Origin: Pseudomonas mendocina
Lineage (GTDB): Bacteria > Pseudomonadota > Gammaproteobacteria > Pseudomonadales > Pseudomonadaceae
NCBI RefSeq assembly: GCF_003008615.1
Contig: NZ_CP027657.1
Span: forward strand, 2,666,001-2,730,000
Reading direction: 5' to 3'
DNA: 64,000 nt
Positions 54,253 to 61,823 of the stretch are shown piece after piece. Each line of letters begins with the position of its first letter. The stretch's first letter is position 1. A program made the position numbers and the translations under genes. The notes under the pieces are model-generated. The model ran no database searches, had not been told where the DNA came from, and saw nothing but the letters and a program-made list of their open reading frames with translations.

Positions 54253-55281
54253 ATGGCTGACAGTGCTTTCGTTGCCCTGACCCATTCCTCGACCCTGCGC
54301 CGCCTGCTCTATGAGGCCCTGGCCGCGCTGGGACTGGATCCGACCGACACCTACCGGCGCGCCTATGCCGGCGTGCCGCTGGCTGCGCCTTTGCTGGAGG
54401 CGCGCGAGGATCACGACAATGCGCCGCGCTTCTGGCAGGCGCTGGAGGGCATCAGCGGTGACGTCGATATCGGCCTGCATCTGGGGGAGGTGATGCAGCC
54501 ACGACCGATGGACGTGGTCGGCTATCTGCTGCTGGCCGCGCGCGATCTGCGTCAGGGCTTGCAGGCCTTTGTGCGCTTTCAGCACATCCTTTCCGGTGGC
54601 TTCGCCGCGCGACTGGAGGAGCGGGACGACGACGTGCGCCTGGTCATCGACCTCAACTACCGGGATGTCGGTTCGCTGCGCCAGCAAATGGAATGCCTGG
54701 CCGTGCTGCTGAGCAAGATGCTGGCGGCGGCCGGTGGCGAGCTACCGTTACTGGGTGTCGACTTTCGCCATCGTGCACCGCGCAAGCTCACCGAGCATCG
54801 TCGTCTGCTGGGCGTCGAGCCGCGCTTTTCGCAGTCGCACGATGCCCTGATCCTGCCGCGTGCGGCACTCGCCCGGCCCTCGCGCAGCGCCAGTCCGCGA
54901 CTCTTCGAGGTGCTGAGCGAAGAAGCCGAGAAGCAGTTGGCCGGGCTGGTGGAGAATCAGTTGCTGGCACGGGTGCGCTACTGGCTGGAGCGCAACCTGG
55001 GCAGCACGACGTGCAGCCTGGAGGCCTGTGCGCTGGCCTTGAGCTGTCATCGTAGTGCGTTGCAACGGGCGCTGAGCGAGCAGGGCAGCAGCTTTCGCGC
55101 GCTGCATGATGAAGTCCGTCGCTTGCGCGCGCTGCGCTTGCTGGAGCAGGGGCTTGGCGTGCGCGAGGTGGCGCGAGCCTGTGGCTTCGCCGAGCTGTCG
55201 CCGTTCTACCGCGCCTTTCGTCGTTGGCAGGGCGGCACACCGCGTGGCTTGCTATCGCGCCGCGCGACAACGGGCGAGTGA
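54253..55281 (+). CDS. AraC family transcription regulator
   Basis: 342-residue regulator: an N-terminal arabinose-binding-like (ligand/dimer) domain of about 200 residues (LEDHDN..FWQALEG, GEVMQPRPMDVVGYLLLAA) and a C-terminal AraC DNA-binding domain with two helix-turn-helix units (LEACALALSCHRSALQRAL and GVREVARACGFAELSPFYR, the latter the classic signature). It is divergent from the acylase with 120 bases between, so it probably controls it. Effector unknown. Confidence 0.93.
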   Translation: MADSAFVALTHSSTLRRLLYEALAALGLDPTDTYRRAYAGVPLAAPLLEAREDHDNAPRFWQALEGISGDVDIGLHLGEVMQPRPMDVVGYLLLAARDLRQGLQAFVRFQHILSGGFAARLEERDDDVRLVIDLNYRDVGSLRQQMECLAVLLSKMLAAAGGELPLLGVDFRHRAPRKLTEHRRLLGVEPRFSQSHDALILPRAALARPSRSASPRLFEVLSEEAEKQLAGLVENQLLARVRYWLERNLGSTTCSLEACALALSCHRSALQRALSEQGSSFRALHDEVRRLRALRLLEQGLGVREVARACGFAELSPFYRAFRRWQGGTPRGLLSRRATTGE

Positions 55282-55344
55282 AGGGCTTTGTAGGGAAAGG
55301 TAGTCGCCTGTTGCGTTTGCTTGACCATTCGCTGATCAGGGGCG

Positions 55345-55393
55345 GCGTAACCCACCACCGGCGCCACAGGCTGTATCGCCTGGTGGGTTACGC
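55345..55393. repeat. Inverted repeat, family 3
   Basis: GCGTAACCCACCA (55345-55357) and its exact complement (55381-55393) with a 23-base loop; a partial copy (TAACCCATCTTACGG) follows near 55429. Located between the AraC gene and the DUF6436 gene, which converge. Confidence 0.8.
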
Positions 55394-55459
55394 GGCTCAC
55401 AACCACTAGGTGTTTGGTGTTCAGCTCCGCTAACCCATCTTACGGTCATGCCTGGTTGT

Positions 55460-56041
55460 TCAGTTCTCGTTCTTCTTCGCCCATTCACAGAAGCAACCCA
55501 CTGCCAGGGTGTTGCTGGCATCGACCTTGCGGCCTGCGGCCAGGGCTTCGAGTATGGGTTCGATGAAGCTGTTGCTGGAGTTGCACACCAGCCCTTCGCT
55601 GTAGGGGCCGAAGTAAGCCAACTGGCCCTGTTTGTCCCAGATCGCCACGGCCGGGCTGGCGGGCAGGTCGGCGCTACCGGGCATGGCGTCGATGGGGCGC
55701 AAGGCTGCCAGTTCAGCAGGCAGGCGGCCCTGGCTGCCCGGTTTCTGCACCACGTGGAACTGCACGCCCTGGGGGGCGTAACGTTCGATCAGTTCGGCCA
55801 GGTGTTGCTGATTGCCGACGTTGCAGGGGCAGGCCGGATCCCAGAAATGCACCAGACGGATCACGCCGGGGCCAGCCAGTTCGTCCGGCAAACGCAATTC
55901 TGCCCCGGCAAACACCGCCGCTCGTTCGTCGAAGGTGCGCAGGTAACGCGTTTCGAACCAGCGATAAGCCAGCAGCATGCCGCCCAGCCAGACCAGGGCA
56001 AGCAGGGCGAGGAGCAGATTCTTGCGCGAAAGACGGGGCAT
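55460..56041 (-). CDS. Membrane-anchored thioredoxin-fold protein (DUF6436-type)
   Basis: 193 residues: an N-terminal helix (NLLLALLALVWLGGMLLAY) and a periplasmic thioredoxin-like domain with VHFWDPACPCNVGNQQHL. The CPC site is unusual compared with CxxC thioredoxins. A further Cys pair (VGCFCEW) lies near the C-terminus and one in LVCNSSN. Start MPRLSRKN at 56041; the frame is open to 56110 but no RBS is seen. I associate this with DUF6436; function is unknown, likely redox or metal-related in the periplasm. Confidence 0.75.
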   Translation of the reverse strand: MPRLSRKNLLLALLALVWLGGMLLAYRWFETRYLRTFDERAAVFAGAELRLPDELAGPGVIRLVHFWDPACPCNVGNQQHLAELIERYAPQGVQFHVVQKPGSQGRLPAELAALRPIDAMPGSADLPASPAVAIWDKQGQLAYFGPYSEGLVCNSSNSFIEPILEALAAGRKVDASNTLAVGCFCEWAKKNEN

Positions 56042-56168
56042 GGAATGCGCTGGGCTGAAAAAGGGCGTGTAGCTTGCCACGATGCGCCCGGCAGCTGAAT
56101 ATCGCAGCAATCGAGAGCGCTACTCCTGAAGCTTCTCTCGAAGCCTCCCGCAGCCTATGGAAAGCCCC

Positions 56169-57110
56169 ATGTCAGAGCCGTTTCAACCCGATCAATTGCG
56201 CCCTTTGCTGCGACCCTTGGCCGCAGCGCGCCTGGAGTTGCCGGCGCTGCAGGCTTATCGCAGTTTCTACGGGTTCGACCTGGGCGCACGTTTTTCCGGG
56301 TTGGATAACCGGCTCGGCAGCTTCAATGCTGCCGGTTATCAGATCGCCGTGCAGCTGTGGGCGCCCGCCGAGCCGCGTGGCACGCTGCTGCTGTTGCACG
56401 GCTATTACGATCACATGGGGCTGTATCGTCATGTGGTCGACTGGGCGCTGAGCATGAATTTCGCGGTACTGGCCTGCGACTTGCCAGGACATGGGTTGTC
56501 CAGTGGCGCGCGTGCCAGCATCGGGGACTTCGCCGAGTACCAGCAGGTGCTCAATGGCTTGTTCGGGCAGGCCGCCGAGCTGGGGTTGCCGCAGCCCTGG
56601 CATCTCTGCGGGCAGAGCACCGGCGGCGCGATCGCGCTGGATTACCTGCTCACCGATGGCAAGCGTCCGGAGCTGGGCCAGAGCATTCTCCTGGCCCCGC
56701 TGGTGCGGCCACGTGCCTGGGGCTGGTCGAAACTCAGCTACCGCCTGCTCAGCCCGTTCGTGCGGGAAATTCCACGGCGTTTCAGCGACAACTCCAGCGA
56801 CACGACCTTCCTTGAGTTCGTACACAATCGCGACCCGTTGCAGCCGCGCAGCTTGCCCACGTCCTGGGTCGGCGCACTGACGCATTGGGTGCCGCGTATC
56901 GAGGCGGCGGGGCGTAGCGAACACAGCCCTCTGATTATTCAGGGAGAGGCGGACATGACCGTGGACTGGCGCTACAACCTCGACGTGCTGCAGGACAAGT
57001 TTCATCAACCGCAGATACTGCGGCTGGCAGACGCCCGCCATCACCTGGCGAACGAGAACGAGGCGTTGCGTAAGCGCTATTTCGATTTTCTGCGCGAGCG
57101 ATTGGCGTAA
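56169..57110 (+). CDS. Alpha/beta hydrolase (lysophospholipase/monoglyceride lipase-like)
   Basis: 313 residues, cytoplasmic, no signal peptide. Oxyanion-region LLLLHGYYDHMGLYRHVV, DLPGHGLSSGA, nucleophile Ser in LCGQSTGGAIALDYL, acid Asp in IIQGEADMTVDW and His in LADARHHLANE form an intact triad. Pattern of the serine aminopeptidase/PldB (Hydrolase_4) group, which act on lysophospholipids or monoacylglycerols. ATG at 56169 with GGAAAG five bases upstream; an ATG at 56157 is also possible. Confidence 0.85.
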   Translation: MSEPFQPDQLRPLLRPLAAARLELPALQAYRSFYGFDLGARFSGLDNRLGSFNAAGYQIAVQLWAPAEPRGTLLLLHGYYDHMGLYRHVVDWALSMNFAVLACDLPGHGLSSGARASIGDFAEYQQVLNGLFGQAAELGLPQPWHLCGQSTGGAIALDYLLTDGKRPELGQSILLAPLVRPRAWGWSKLSYRLLSPFVREIPRRFSDNSSDTTFLEFVHNRDPLQPRSLPTSWVGALTHWVPRIEAAGRSEHSPLIIQGEADMTVDWRYNLDVLQDKFHQPQILRLADARHHLANENEALRKRYFDFLRERLA

Positions 57111-57127
57111 GGGCTGTGGCACCGTGG

Positions 57128-57246
57128 GGCGTACTCGGCTTTGGCCTCCTGCGTCGCTCTACCTCCTGCATCCATGCAGTCGTCGCGAAGCAGTACGCCA
57201 TAGGTTTTGGCGGCGGCAAAGAGTGGCGGACTGTTCGCTGCGCTCC
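57128..57246. repeat. Palindromic repeat cluster, family 2
   Basis: GGCGTACT (57128) pairs with AGTACGCC (57192-57199), with an inner CTGCAT/ATGCAG palindrome at 57166-57179. ACTGTTCGCTGCGCTCC (57230-57246) matches 47499-47515 with one base difference. Fills the gap between two convergent genes. Confidence 0.65.
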
Positions 57247-57277
57247 TAGCGGCCGGCGTTCCGGTTCGGCCTACTCA

Positions 57278-58045
57278 CTAGATTCCCTGAGGTGCTGGCT
57301 CCAGGTCGGCGCTGCTCATGCCTACCGCCAGGCCGGCACGAAGAGCGGCCAGGGCGGCCTGGTAATAGGCTTTGCCATCTGCCGACTGGGCGAACTCGAC
57401 GAACTGCTCCAGTTCCGGATCGCTCAGTTCGCGGTAGACATGCAGCAGGGTGTTGTCCAGATCCTGCTCGATCTGCGCCATCAGCCGTTCACGCTGGCCA
57501 TTGAGCAACCCCTGCGCCTGGCCACCACCGAGCAGGCCGGGAATCATCTGGCTGAGACTGTCGGCTGCCACCCCGGCCAGGGCCAGGCTGACCTCGGCGC
57601 CAGCTTCCTTGGCTGGCAGCGCCTGCGCCAGATGGCGAATCAGCAGGCGGCGCGTGGCGTCGGCCTCGGTGCGCGGCAGGCCATTCTCGTACTTGGCCAA
57701 CTGGTCGCGGCGTGTAGCCAGCGTTTCGGCGGCGACGATCTTGCGCCCCAGCTCGGACTCGAAGAAGGCCAGCGCCGGCTGCGGATCGGCCAGCTCCAGG
57801 CTCAGGCTGTGCCGGGCGCGCTGGTCGATGGCGGCGGCAGCGAAGCGGCGATTGCTGTTGTCCACCAGCGCCTGATACACCACGGGCGGCAGCGTGCTGC
57901 GGTAGCGCTGCTGAGCCGCGTCGAGGGCCTGATTGAAGTGTTCGCGTTGCTGTGGCCAGCCGGCGGCCTGATACAGGCGCAGGTGATCGTCGGCCAGGGC
58001 CGGCAGGGTCAGGCCAAATAGCAACAGGGCAAACACAAAGCGCAT
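57278..58045 (-). CDS. DUF2059-type exported protein
   Basis: 255 residues with signal peptide FVFALLLFGLTLPALA cleaved before DDHLRLYQA. The rest is mostly helical, with EQFVEFAQSADGKAYYQAA near the C-terminus, the pattern of the DUF2059 domain (YxxxSxEEL..F..FY.T..GK). Probably periplasmic; function unknown. A strong AAGGAG RBS precedes the ATG. Divergent from the oxygenase gene. Confidence 0.8.
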   Translation of the reverse strand: MRFVFALLLFGLTLPALADDHLRLYQAAGWPQQREHFNQALDAAQQRYRSTLPPVVYQALVDNSNRRFAAAAIDQRARHSLSLELADPQPALAFFESELGRKIVAAETLATRRDQLAKYENGLPRTEADATRRLLIRHLAQALPAKEAGAEVSLALAGVAADSLSQMIPGLLGGGQAQGLLNGQRERLMAQIEQDLDNTLLHVYRELSDPELEQFVEFAQSADGKAYYQAALAALRAGLAVGMSSADLEPAPQGI

Positions 58046-58119
58046 CGAGAACTCCTTGGCAACTATCCTGGCCGGCCGCAGGGTGCTGCGGCCGGCTATT
58101 TTCGGCGGCTGGCCGAGGC

Positions 58120-58150
58120 TTGTCGAGCCGTGAGGCGGCGCTGATACAAT
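58120..58150 (+). promoter_or_regulatory. Promoter of a possibly leaderless gene
   Basis: TTGTCG at 58120 and TACAAT at 58145 (19-base spacer). The -10 ends only 7 bases before the ATG at 58158, and there is no Shine-Dalgarno, so the transcript may start at or near the start codon. Confidence 0.45.
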
Positions 58151-58157
58151 CGCCGCC

Positions 58158-58781
58158 ATGAACGAATCCGACCAGCAAGACCGCTTTTCCAGCCTTATCG
58201 ACGACCTCGCCAGCCAGGGCTGGTCGCAGCGGGCGTTTTTCGCTCCAGAAGTTCTGACCCGCGAATTGGCCGTCGAGTGCCGTAAGCGTGCGCAGAGCGG
58301 CGAACTGAGTGCCGCCGGTGTTGGTCGTGGTGGCGCGCAGCAAGTGCAGGAAGGGATTCGCGGTGATCGCATTCAATGGCTCGAGCCTGGGCAGAGCGGC
58401 GCCTGTGACCAGTATCTGCAATTGATGGATGGCCTGCGTCAGGCGCTCAACCAGGCGTTCTACCTGGGGCTCGAGGACTATGAGTGCCACTTCGCCTGCT
58501 ATGCGCCGGGTACCTTCTATCTGCGCCATCTCGATCGTTTTCGCGATGATGATCGGCGCACGGTATCCGCGGTGTTCTATCTGAACGAGGACTGGCAGGT
58601 CGAGCAGGGTGGGGCGTTGCGCCTGTATCTGCCTGATGAGCGTGAGCATGATGTGCTACCGCAGGCCGGCACCCTGGCGCTTTTCATGTCCGGCGAGGTG
58701 CCCCACGAAGTGTTGCCGGCCACGCGCGAGCGGCTGTCACTGACCGGCTGGTTCAGGCGGCGAGGTGGTGATGTGCTCTGA
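58158..58781 (+). CDS. 2-oxoglutarate/Fe(II) oxygenase
   Basis: Cytoplasmic non-heme iron dioxygenase, 207 residues. Iron ligands: His and Asp in YLRHLDRFRDD, and His in SGEVPHEVLPATRERLSL, whose Arg binds 2-oxoglutarate (R-x-S pattern). CHFACYAPGTFY precedes. The fold is that of prolyl 4-hydroxylase-like proteins (2OG-FeII_Oxy_3); a protein or small-molecule substrate cannot be told. Starts MNESDQQDRF. No RBS visible. Confidence 0.88.
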   Translation: MNESDQQDRFSSLIDDLASQGWSQRAFFAPEVLTRELAVECRKRAQSGELSAAGVGRGGAQQVQEGIRGDRIQWLEPGQSGACDQYLQLMDGLRQALNQAFYLGLEDYECHFACYAPGTFYLRHLDRFRDDDRRTVSAVFYLNEDWQVEQGGALRLYLPDEREHDVLPQAGTLALFMSGEVPHEVLPATRERLSLTGWFRRRGGDVL

Positions 58782-58832
58782 GCCCAGCGGGCGCCCTGCG
58801 CAGTAGTTCTGCGCGGTCGCGCGCTGAATTTG

Positions 58833-59369
58833 TCAGTGGCCCCAGACCTTGATGGTGCCATTGATATCGCGGATATCACGCAAGGCGACGTTGCCGATGC
58901 TGGTATCGCCGATATACAGATCGCTCGCCAGCCGGGCGCGGATCACCAGCTTGCCCAGTGGGCCGAGCTGCTGGTTGATCGCGGTCAGGTTGGGCAGTTT
59001 CAGTTGTAGCTGGCTCTGGCCATTGCTGCCTTTGACCACGTCCACCTCCAGGGTCGGTACTTCGAGGCCGAGAATCGGTACGCTGGCGCCCAGTTGTGCC
59101 GCCCCGAAAGCATAGCCATCGCAATCGGTGGGTTTCAGGCAGCCGTTGTCGATCTTCACGTTGCGCAGCGACAGGCTGCCCCCGTCGTCCTGCCAGCGGA
59201 TCTCGTCGATACGCGCCATCAGATCGAGGCGTATGGTGATGCCGGCCTGGCCGCTGATCTGGCTGAGGCTTTCGTCTTCCAGCGCCTGCATGGCAGCCTG
59301 GGTGGACGAGGCGAGCAGCGCGGTACTGCCCAGCAATGCGATGGCGAGGGTGCGAAGTGGTTGGGGCAT
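58833..59369 (-). CDS. Exported protein with SGQAGI-type N-terminus (DUF6160-like)
   Basis: 178 residues. A signal peptide (LAIALLGSTALLASSTQAA) is followed by MQALEDESLSQISGQAGITI, a motif (L.DE.L..I.GQ.GI) found at the mature N-terminus of a family of secreted or filament-associated proteins in gammaproteobacteria. The rest is rich in beta-like segments (SLSLRNVKIDNGCLKP, LEVPTLEVDVVKGSNG). GGGAGG RBS before ATG. I assign DUF6160-like only tentatively; role unknown. Confidence 0.7.
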   Translation of the reverse strand: MPQPLRTLAIALLGSTALLASSTQAAMQALEDESLSQISGQAGITIRLDLMARIDEIRWQDDGGSLSLRNVKIDNGCLKPTDCDGYAFGAAQLGASVPILGLEVPTLEVDVVKGSNGQSQLQLKLPNLTAINQQLGPLGKLVIRARLASDLYIGDTSIGNVALRDIRDINGTIKVWGH

Positions 59370-59570
59370 GGACGTTGACCTCCCTGGTTGGCCGCGCAAG
59401 TCTGGTGGTGCCTTGCGCTGCGCGCCATGGGGCAGGGCCGCTTCCCGCCGAAGGATAGGCCGCAAGGGCTCTGAACACGTGGCGTACGGTCGTTTCGCTG
59501 GATGCCAGACCAAGGGCTGACGGCGGTGTTACCGGCGGTTACTCTGGCGCCGATGCAAGGGAGAGACTCG

Positions 59571-60062
59571 ATGCAGAAGATATTGGTCAGCCGCTGCCTG
59601 CTTGGTCATCGGGTGCGTTATGACGGTGGTGCTCATGGGCCTTTCGATCAGCTTCAGCGGTGGCTGGACGAGGGGCGCGTCGTCGCGCTGTGCCCGGAAG
59701 TGGCCGGCGGTTTATCGACTCCGCGCCCGCCTGCGGAAATCCGCGATGGTCAGGGTGGTGCGGTACTGGACGGTCGGCTGCCAGTCCTGACGATCGAGGG
59801 TGAAGATGTCACGGCAGCGTTCGTCGATGGTGCCGAGCAGGCCGCTGCGCTGGTGCGCGAGCACGGTATCCAGATCGCCCTGCTCAAGGCGCGCAGCCCA
59901 TCGTGCGGCAATCTGGAGAACTATGACGGCAGTTTCAGCGGTGTGCGGGTGCTGGGCGAGGGTGTGACCGCTGCCCTGCTGAAGCGAGCCGGGGTAAAGG
60001 TGTTCAACGAGATGCAGTTGGAGGAAGCGGCAGCCGAGTTGGTGCTGCTTGAACGGGATTGA
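59571..60062 (+). CDS. DUF523 family protein
   Basis: 163 residues, cytoplasmic. MQKILVSRCLLGHRVRYDGG, LCPEVAGGLSTPRPPAEI and ARSPSCGN are the DUF523 pattern, with conserved Cys in SRCLLG, LCPEV and SPSCG that may bind metal. No function known to me. ATG at 59571 has GGGAGAGA upstream. Followed by repeats and a terminator. Confidence 0.9.
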   Translation: MQKILVSRCLLGHRVRYDGGAHGPFDQLQRWLDEGRVVALCPEVAGGLSTPRPPAEIRDGQGGAVLDGRLPVLTIEGEDVTAAFVDGAEQAAALVREHGIQIALLKARSPSCGNLENYDGSFSGVRVLGEGVTAALLKRAGVKVFNEMQLEEAAAELVLLERD

Positions 60063-60073
60063 GATGGGGCATG

Positions 60074-60098
60074 GCGGTGCGCGCGGCGCACCCTGCGG
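60074..60098. repeat. REP-like single palindrome, family 1
   Basis: GCGGTGCGCGCGGCGCACCC and five more bases, a single unit located 11 bases after the DUF523 stop. Confidence 0.8.
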
Positions 60099-60102
60099 AA
60101 TG

Positions 60103-60130
60103 AAAAAGGGAGACCAGGGTCTCCCTTTTT
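60103..60130. terminator. Bidirectional terminator between DUF523 gene and serA
   Basis: Perfect 12-bp stem (AAAAAGGGAGAC / GTCTCCCTTTTT) with four-base loop, T-rich on both strands. Ends the plus-strand gene; on the minus strand it is downstream of serA beyond the long repeat. Confidence 0.92.
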
Positions 60131-60151
60131 CATTTCTACAGATATCCGGAG

Positions 60152-60413
60152 CTCGCGAGCTAGAGCGAGACAAGGCGGGAGCGACCAAGGAGGGCGGAGT
60201 TTACGTCAGTAAATGAGCATCTCCGAGGTCGTTCCCAGCGCCGTATCGTCGACGCGCAGCAGCTACGGCTTAGAACCTGTTCACGATCTGCTGCGCGTCG
60301 GCCCTACTGCGTTAAAAACAGGCTCGGACTGCTCATTTACAGCTCGTAAACTGCGCGTCCTTGCCTGTTTTTGCCTTGTATGGCTCTAGCTCGCGAGATC
60401 GTGAACAGGTTCT
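60152..60413. repeat. MITE-like long inverted repeat next to serA
   Basis: A non-coding element of about 246-262 bases. Outer arms: 25 bases at 60152-60176 and 60373-60397 pair with three or four mismatches (CTCGCGAGCTAGAGC core perfect). Inner paired segments: GTTTACG...TGAGCA with TGCTCA...GTAAAC and GACGCGCAGCAG (60251) with CTGCTGCGCGTC (60288). A second level: a 17-base segment at 60272-60288 is perfectly inverted at 60397-60413. It could fold into one long imperfect hairpin. It has no ORF; its right end meets the serA stop codon (60413-60415). No target-site duplication is obvious. Confidence 0.8.
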
Positions 60414-61642
60414 TAGAACAGAACGCGGCTGCGGATGGTGCCGTTGACGTGCTGCAGCTTCTCCAGCGCCAGATCCGAGTACTCGGCATCGACGTCGATC
60501 ACCACGTAACCGACCTTGTCGTTGGTCTGCAGGAACTGGCCGGAGATGTTGATGCCGTTGTCGGCGAACACCTTGTTGATCTCGCTCATCACGCCCGGGA
60601 TGTTCTTGTGGATGTGCAGCAGACGGTGCTTGCCCGGATGCGCCGGCAGGGCCACTTCGGGGAAGTTGACCGAGGACACCGAGGTACCGTTGTCGCTGTA
60701 CTTGACCAGCTTTTCGGCGACTTCCAGGCCGATATTGGCCTGGGCTTCGGCGGTGGAACCACCGATGTGCGGGGTCAGGATCACGCGATCCAGGCCGCGC
60801 AGCGGGCTCTCGAACTCTTCGTCGTTGGACTTGGGCTCGACCGGGAAGACGTCGATGGCGGCGCCGATCAGGTGCTCATCCTTGATGGCGTTGGCCAGGT
60901 GATCCAGCTCGACCACGGTGCCGCGCGCGGCGTTGATCAGGATGCCGCCCTTCTTGATGGCACGGATTTCCTTCTCGCCGATCATCCACTGGGTGGACGG
61001 CAGCTCCGGTACGTGCAGCGAAACGATGTCGGACATGCCCAGCAGTTCGTAAAGGTTGCCGACCTGGGTGGCGTTGCCCAGTGGCAGCTTGGTCACGGTG
61101 TCGTAGAAGAACACCTGCATGCCCAGTGCTTCGGCCAGTACCGACAGTTGGGTGCCGATGGAGCCGTAACCCACGATGCCCAGTTTCTTGCCGCGGATCT
61201 CGAAGGAGTTGGCCGCCGACTTGATCCAGCCGCCACGGTGGCAGGAGGCGTTCTTCTCGGGGATGCCGCGCAGCAGCAGGATCGCCTGAGCCAGTACCAG
61301 CTCGGCCACCGAGCGGGTGTTGGAGTAGGGCGCGTTGAACACGGCGATACCGCGCTCGCGGGCCGCATTCAGGTCGACCTGGTTGGTGCCGATGCAGAAG
61401 CAGCCGACGGCGACCAGCTTCTTCGCGCAGTCGAAGACTTCGGCGGTCAGCTGGGTGCGCGAGCGAATGCCGATGAAGTGGGCATCAGCGATCTTTTCTT
61501 TCAGTTCGTCGCCTGACAGCGCGCCCTTGAGGTACTCGATGTTGCTGTAGCCGGCGGCCTTCAGAGTGTCCACAGCATTCTGGTGGACGCCTTCGAGAAG
61601 AAGGAACTTGATCTTGCTCTTGTCGAGAGAGGTCTTGCTCAT
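60413..61642 (-). CDS. serA: D-3-phosphoglycerate dehydrogenase SerA
   Basis: First step of serine synthesis: oxidises 3-phosphoglycerate with NAD. 409 residues in the E. coli-like layout: substrate domain (ITRSRTQL-like GIRSRTQLTAE), NAD-binding GKKLGIVGYGSIGTQLSVLA, catalytic Arg/Glu/His with NAARGTVV and TPHIGGSTAEAQANIG, and a C-terminal ACT domain (RLLHIHKNIPGVMSEINKVF) that binds serine for feedback control. Some SerA enzymes also reduce 2-oxoglutarate to D-2-hydroxyglutarate, which the divergent neighbour would remove. Confidence 0.97.
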   Translation of the reverse strand: MSKTSLDKSKIKFLLLEGVHQNAVDTLKAAGYSNIEYLKGALSGDELKEKIADAHFIGIRSRTQLTAEVFDCAKKLVAVGCFCIGTNQVDLNAARERGIAVFNAPYSNTRSVAELVLAQAILLLRGIPEKNASCHRGGWIKSAANSFEIRGKKLGIVGYGSIGTQLSVLAEALGMQVFFYDTVTKLPLGNATQVGNLYELLGMSDIVSLHVPELPSTQWMIGEKEIRAIKKGGILINAARGTVVELDHLANAIKDEHLIGAAIDVFPVEPKSNDEEFESPLRGLDRVILTPHIGGSTAEAQANIGLEVAEKLVKYSDNGTSVSSVNFPEVALPAHPGKHRLLHIHKNIPGVMSEINKVFADNGINISGQFLQTNDKVGYVVIDVDAEYSDLALEKLQHVNGTIRSRVLF

Positions 61643-61823
61643 CGGAGTACCTGTTGTCCCAGGGATGTTTTCAGGGAAGGGCCGAGAAACTCAGCCAGCG
61701 CCCGCAGATCGCTACACAGCTCGATTCACGGGGTGCGTATGCTAGCATGTTCGCCTTTTTCAATGCTCGGTTGCGACCTGAATGGTTCTCAGGGCGACCA
61801 TGAATCCTTTGAGAGTTCCGTAG

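Noticed and set aside
54133..54687. N-terminal extension of the acylase frame
   Set aside because: The frame stays open upstream but would run through the AraC gene; the signal peptide and AAGGA site mark the start at 54132.
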